This document shows, piece after piece, positions 53,167 through 55,568 of a DNA stretch of 55,568 bases (within the stretch, counting starts at the first letter, position 1; every line of letters starts with the position of its first letter). The notes under the pieces are model-generated. The model had not been told where the DNA came from, ran no database searches, and saw only the letters and a program-made list of their open reading frames with translations. Location: NCBI GenBank assembly GCA_030041135.1, contig JASHOL010000351.1, positions 1 through 55,568 on the forward strand, in the 5' to 3' direction. The position numbers and the translations under genes are program-made. The stretch comes from Streptosporangiaceae bacterium. GTDB lineage: Bacteria; Actinomycetota; Actinomycetes; Streptosporangiales; Streptosporangiaceae.

Positions 53167-54060
53167 ATGCGACTCGCGACGATACTCACGCCCCGCGGAA
53201 TGCGCCTGCACGTCAGGGCACGCTCGGGCTACGTCGATGTGGCCGACGGCTCAGGCGACCCAGCCTTCTCCACCCTGGACGGCCTGCTTGGCGCGGGCGC
53301 GATGGACGCGGCTCGCGGACTGGCGGACCAAGAAGGTCGTGAATTCAGCCAGGACGAGTTCGGGCCCGCTGTCCCGTCGCCCAGGCGCGTCTTGTGCCTG
53401 GGCGTGAACTACCGTGACCACGCAATTGAGGGCGGCCGGGAGGTCCCGACCTGGCCGGAGGTATTCGTCCGGAGCGAGGGCAGCGCGCTCGGACCCTACG
53501 CCGACCTGGTGAAGCCGGCTCTTTCCAGCCAGTTCGACTTCAAGGGCGAGCTCGGGCTGGTAATCGGGGCCGGAGGCCGTTACATCGCCGCAGAGAAGGC
53601 GCTCGACGCGATCGCGGGTTACGTGGTGCTGAACGACGCCACGGCCCGTGAATGGCAGCGGGCCGCGACGCAGTGGACGGCGGGAAAGAACTTCGAGGGC
53701 AGCATGCCAATCGGCCCGGAGATTGTCACCGCCGATGAGGCTGACGTCTCCGACGCGCAGCTGACCACCACTCTCAACGGCAATGTCATGCAGTCCGCGC
53801 GCACCTCGCAAATGATCGTCGACGTTCCGCGCGCGATCGAGTTCATCTCGTCCTTCACCCGGCTGCGCCCGGGCGACGTGATCGCGACCGGAACCCCCGG
53901 CGGAGTTGGCTTCGCCCGGCAGCCTCCGGTCTGGCTGCAGCCGGGCGACGTCATCGAGGTCACCGTCGACGGAGTCGGGACGATCCGCAACCGGGTGGTC
54001 GCCGAGCGAGCCGACATCAGCAACTGGAAGTGGCGGCCACCTGGCTCGTCGGCAGGATGA
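53167..54060 (+). CDS. Fumarylacetoacetate hydrolase family protein
   Basis: 297 residues. After an N-terminal domain of about 70 residues comes the FAH core: RVLCLGVNYRDHAIEGG, PEVFVRSEGSALGPYADLV, the metal-ligand strand DFKGELGLVIGAGGRYI, NDATAREWQ, GKNFEGSMPIGPEIVT and TGTPGGVGFARQPPVWLQPGD. Such enzymes cleave or isomerise 2-oxo acids such as acylpyruvates and homoprotocatechuate intermediates. AGGAGG at 7 nt fixes the ATG at 53167. The VOC-family gene follows by 54 bp, and a dehydrogenase gene lies further on. Confidence 0.93.
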   Translation: MRLATILTPRGMRLHVRARSGYVDVADGSGDPAFSTLDGLLGAGAMDAARGLADQEGREFSQDEFGPAVPSPRRVLCLGVNYRDHAIEGGREVPTWPEVFVRSEGSALGPYADLVKPALSSQFDFKGELGLVIGAGGRYIAAEKALDAIAGYVVLNDATAREWQRAATQWTAGKNFEGSMPIGPEIVTADEADVSDAQLTTTLNGNVMQSARTSQMIVDVPRAIEFISSFTRLRPGDVIATGTPGGVGFARQPPVWLQPGDVIEVTVDGVGTIRNRVVAERADISNWKWRPPGSSAG

Positions 54061-54114
54061 CCGGCAGCAAGAGGTACGACGGGCTCGCGCCGCCGGGACG
54101 CGGAGGGATGCATC

Positions 54115-54513
54115 GTGGCTGATCAGGATCCGCAGGTCATCCCCTACCTCCTCTACGAGGACGCGGGCACCGCGATGGACTGGCTGGCTGGAACGTTCGG
54201 CTTCAACATCCGCGCCCGCAGCCAGCGGGAAGACGGCACGGTCAGGCACGGCGAATTGCAGCTGGACGGGGGCGGCGTCGTCATGGTCGGCTCCCCCGGC
54301 GCGGGCTTTCGCGGACCTGGGGCGCGGGGCGGGGCGACACAGCTGGTCCGGGTCGTCGTCACCGACCTGGCCGGTCACAGGGAACGGGTACTGGCGCGGG
54401 GAGCCCAGGCGTCGCCGATCGAGCCCGGTGCGCCCGGCTGGCTTGCCTTCTCGGTCACCGACCCCGAGGGCCATGAGTGGTACTTCACCGAGCACACCCC
54501 GCCCACCGCGTGA
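54115..54513 (+). CDS. VOC (glyoxalase/PhnB-like) family protein
   Basis: 132 residues, one VOC module of two beta-alpha-beta-beta-beta units: IPYLLYEDAGTAMDWLAGTFGF, VRHGELQLDGGGVVMVGSP, VVVTDLAGHRERVLARGA and FSVTDPEGHEWYFTEH. The final Glu in HEWYF matches a metal-ligand position, while the first His of true glyoxalases is not evident. The GTG at 54115 follows GGAGGG. It probably shares a transcript with the FAH-family gene. Substrate unknown. Confidence 0.88.
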   Translation: MADQDPQVIPYLLYEDAGTAMDWLAGTFGFNIRARSQREDGTVRHGELQLDGGGVVMVGSPGAGFRGPGARGGATQLVRVVVTDLAGHRERVLARGAQASPIEPGAPGWLAFSVTDPEGHEWYFTEHTPPTA

Positions 54514-54638
54514 CGCCGCCGGCTGACGGAGGCCAGCGGCGAGGACGCACCTCGTTCCGCTAAGAAACGCGGGGAACGACAGGATCGCCTGGTGCGTCAG
54601 AACCACAGCGCGGCGGTGATCGTGGTCGGGAGGCTGTG

Positions 54639-55139
54639 ATGGCATGGACGCGACTGGCGCCACTTGGTGCGGCGCTGATCCTGGTGGCCGGCCTCGGCGT
54701 GCACGAAGCGCTCGGGTCGAGCGCGTCCGCCGGCGGGCTGGCCGGGCGGATGCTCGATGCGGCCATCGTCCCGGCTGGCGCCGTGCGCGTCTCCCGGCTG
54801 CCAGGAACGGCGTTCACCCGGCCCTCCCTGGAACCGGCGTGCACACCCCTGACCGATGACGTGCGCTACTGGGAGGTCTCGCGCAGCCCGGCGGACGTCG
54901 CCGGGTTCCTCGCCGCCCACGCTCCGGCATGGCTGCCGAACGACGGCACTGGCTCACTCTTCACGTCCGCCGACGCACCCATTTCCCGCACCGTCGACGA
55001 CGCGCCGCGGGACTCGGGCGCCGCCTCGCCGGCGGAACTCAACTTCACGGTGGCCGCGCTTACTGGCGGGATGACCGGCATCCGGGCCGACGCCGAGGTG
55101 GCCGGGGCCAACGCCGTCTGCGCCGCCAGCGGCAGTTAG
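54639..55139 (+). CDS. Secreted or anchored small protein, unknown function
   Basis: 166 residues. The N-terminus (MAWTRLAPLGAALILVAGLGVHEALGSSASA) is a signal peptide or single anchor. The rest contains YWEVSRSPADVAGFLAAHAP, LNFTVAALTGGMTGIRADAEV and two Cys (ACTP, VCAA) that could pair. The pattern is seen in small exported actinomycete proteins without known role. GGGAGG at 5 nt before the ATG makes the start firm (a GTG lies one codon earlier). Confidence 0.78.
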   Translation: MAWTRLAPLGAALILVAGLGVHEALGSSASAGGLAGRMLDAAIVPAGAVRVSRLPGTAFTRPSLEPACTPLTDDVRYWEVSRSPADVAGFLAAHAPAWLPNDGTGSLFTSADAPISRTVDDAPRDSGAASPAELNFTVAALTGGMTGIRADAEVAGANAVCAASGS

Positions 55140-55150
55140 CGATTGCCCGA

Positions 55151-55210
55151 CGCGGGTCTCGCCCGCCAACCGCCGTCGGCCGCGGGTCTCGCCCGCCAAC
55201 CGCCGTCCGC
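55151..55210. repeat. 30-bp tandem duplication
   Basis: Two copies (55151-55180 and 55181-55210) of a unit starting cgcgggtctcgcccgcc, differing at one or two bases, lie just past the secreted-protein gene. Confidence 0.88.
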
Positions 55211-55311
55211 GGGCGGAAGATCATCAAGCCTACGACCGGGTGCCACGCGACGACGCCCTCCAACGCTCGCCGTTTGCGCCTTTTGCGGTGTTTGTGAGCG
55301 CGCCGCGGTTC

Positions 55312-55370
55312 ATGGATGGAAACTAGGTACTGCTACGGGAGTGTTTCAGCAGTACCTACCTTCCATTCAT
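55312..55370. promoter_or_regulatory. Long imperfect palindrome before the aldehyde dehydrogenase gene
   Basis: Arms of 23 nt (55312-55334 and 55348-55370) pair with three mismatches around a 13-nt loop; the inner 11 pairs (taggtactgct) are perfect. It ends 55 nt before the dehydrogenase start. It could be a regulator site or an RNA hairpin in the leader; the preceding gene ends 172 bp earlier, so termination is less likely. Confidence 0.6.
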
Positions 55371-55424
55371 CGACCGATCTGCCCCCGCGCTGCACGCCAC
55401 ACTAGGCATGCAGAAGGGAGTCAG

Positions 55425-55568
55425 ATGAGCCGCTCACTTACCTCAGTGATCGCAGGCGAGCCGGTAGCCGGCGCGCCCGGTGGCCGGATCATGTCCACGA
55501 ACCCGGCGCGCACCAGCGAGGTGGTGGCCGAGGTCGCGCTCGGCGACGCCGGCACGTTCGCGGCCGCC
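55425..55568 (+). CDS. Aldehyde dehydrogenase family protein, N-terminal part (cut by window edge)
   Basis: 48 codons are visible, open to the window end. MSRSLTSVIAGEPV is followed by GRIMSTNPARTSEVVAEVALG, the common N-terminal block of NAD(P)-dependent aldehyde dehydrogenases. The catalytic Cys and Glu are beyond the window. GGGAG lies 5-6 nt before the ATG at 55425. Together with the FAH-family gene it suggests a catabolic group continuing to the right. A palindrome upstream may control it. Confidence 0.75.
   Translation, partial: MSRSLTSVIAGEPVAGAPGGRIMSTNPARTSEVVAEVALGDAGTFAAA

Noticed and set aside
53251-54663. Minus-strand open frame of 470 codons
   Set aside because: It is the antisense of the FAH-family and VOC genes, both of which have full motif sets and good start sites.
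1-55568. tRNA, rRNA, transposase or integrase genes
   Set aside because: I looked for them and saw none. Short or diverged RNA genes could be missed without a covariance search.

Overview
The window is 55.6 kb of high-GC DNA with strongly G/C-biased third codon positions, many GTG starts and GGAGG-type ribosome binding sites. An AfsR/SARP regulator, an LCP cell-wall protein, a DUF1707 protein, a WYL regulator, a SigG-type ECF sigma factor and a Streptomyces-like chloramphenicol phosphotransferase all point to a soil-type filamentous actinomycete. The genus cannot be fixed from sequence alone. I see no rRNA, tRNA, CRISPR array, transposase or prophage genes. Both ends cut genes: a sensor histidine kinase on the left and an aldehyde dehydrogenase on the right.

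Region by region. 1-4.2 kb: an OmpR-type two-component system, an LCP protein and a methyltransferase, all on the minus strand. 4.4-8.1 kb: two paralogous pairs, each a small Roadblock/LC7-like protein plus a PATAN/DUF4388-like protein; one pair is divergent, the other translationally coupled, and one protein ends in a hexapeptide repeat array. 8.6-13.3 kb: a carbohydrate locus with a LacI regulator, two operator-like palindromes, a GH1 beta-glucosidase, and an overlapping enolase-superfamily/uronate-dehydrogenase-like operon. 13.4-20.4 kb: metabolic and regulatory genes (FAD reductase, FkbM methyltransferase, cupin thiol dioxygenase, GNAT, alpha/beta hydrolase facing a WYL regulator, amidohydrolase). 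20.6-23.1 kb: a TetR gene divergent from a DHA2 efflux pump across an intergenic region with six CGAAC motifs. 23.1-27.4 kb: a small secreted protein, an AfsR/SARP-NB-ARC-TPR regulator and a possible 63-residue ORF.

27.4-31.1 kb is eroded: few intact genes, a beta-helix pseudogene broken in at least three places, a pentapeptide/DinB protein and a small unknown protein. 31.1-37.1 kb carries an ABC exporter pair, an orphan lipoprotein-fold-like protein and a large primase-helicase of the TOTE conflict-system type. 37.3-43.1 kb looks like a drug-resistance and efflux cluster: chloramphenicol phosphotransferase, an MFS pump fused in frame to a TetR regulator, an MgtC remnant, a second DHA2 pump and an ECF sigma factor. 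43.2-55.6 kb holds a NIPSNAP protein, a lipoprotein, a phosphoribosyltransferase, an acyl-CoA ligase/ketopantoate reductase operon facing a DUF1707-TetR-GNAT series across a near-perfect TetR-type palindrome, an enoyl-CoA hydratase, and an FAH-family/VOC/aldehyde dehydrogenase group.

The most unusual items are the MFS-TetR fusion, which keeps its own internal ribosome binding site and start codon and has matching palindromes upstream; the duplicated Roadblock/PATAN module; the TOTE-type primase-helicase; and a high density of short tandem repeats (14-30 bp units), several of which lie inside genes or span stop codons.
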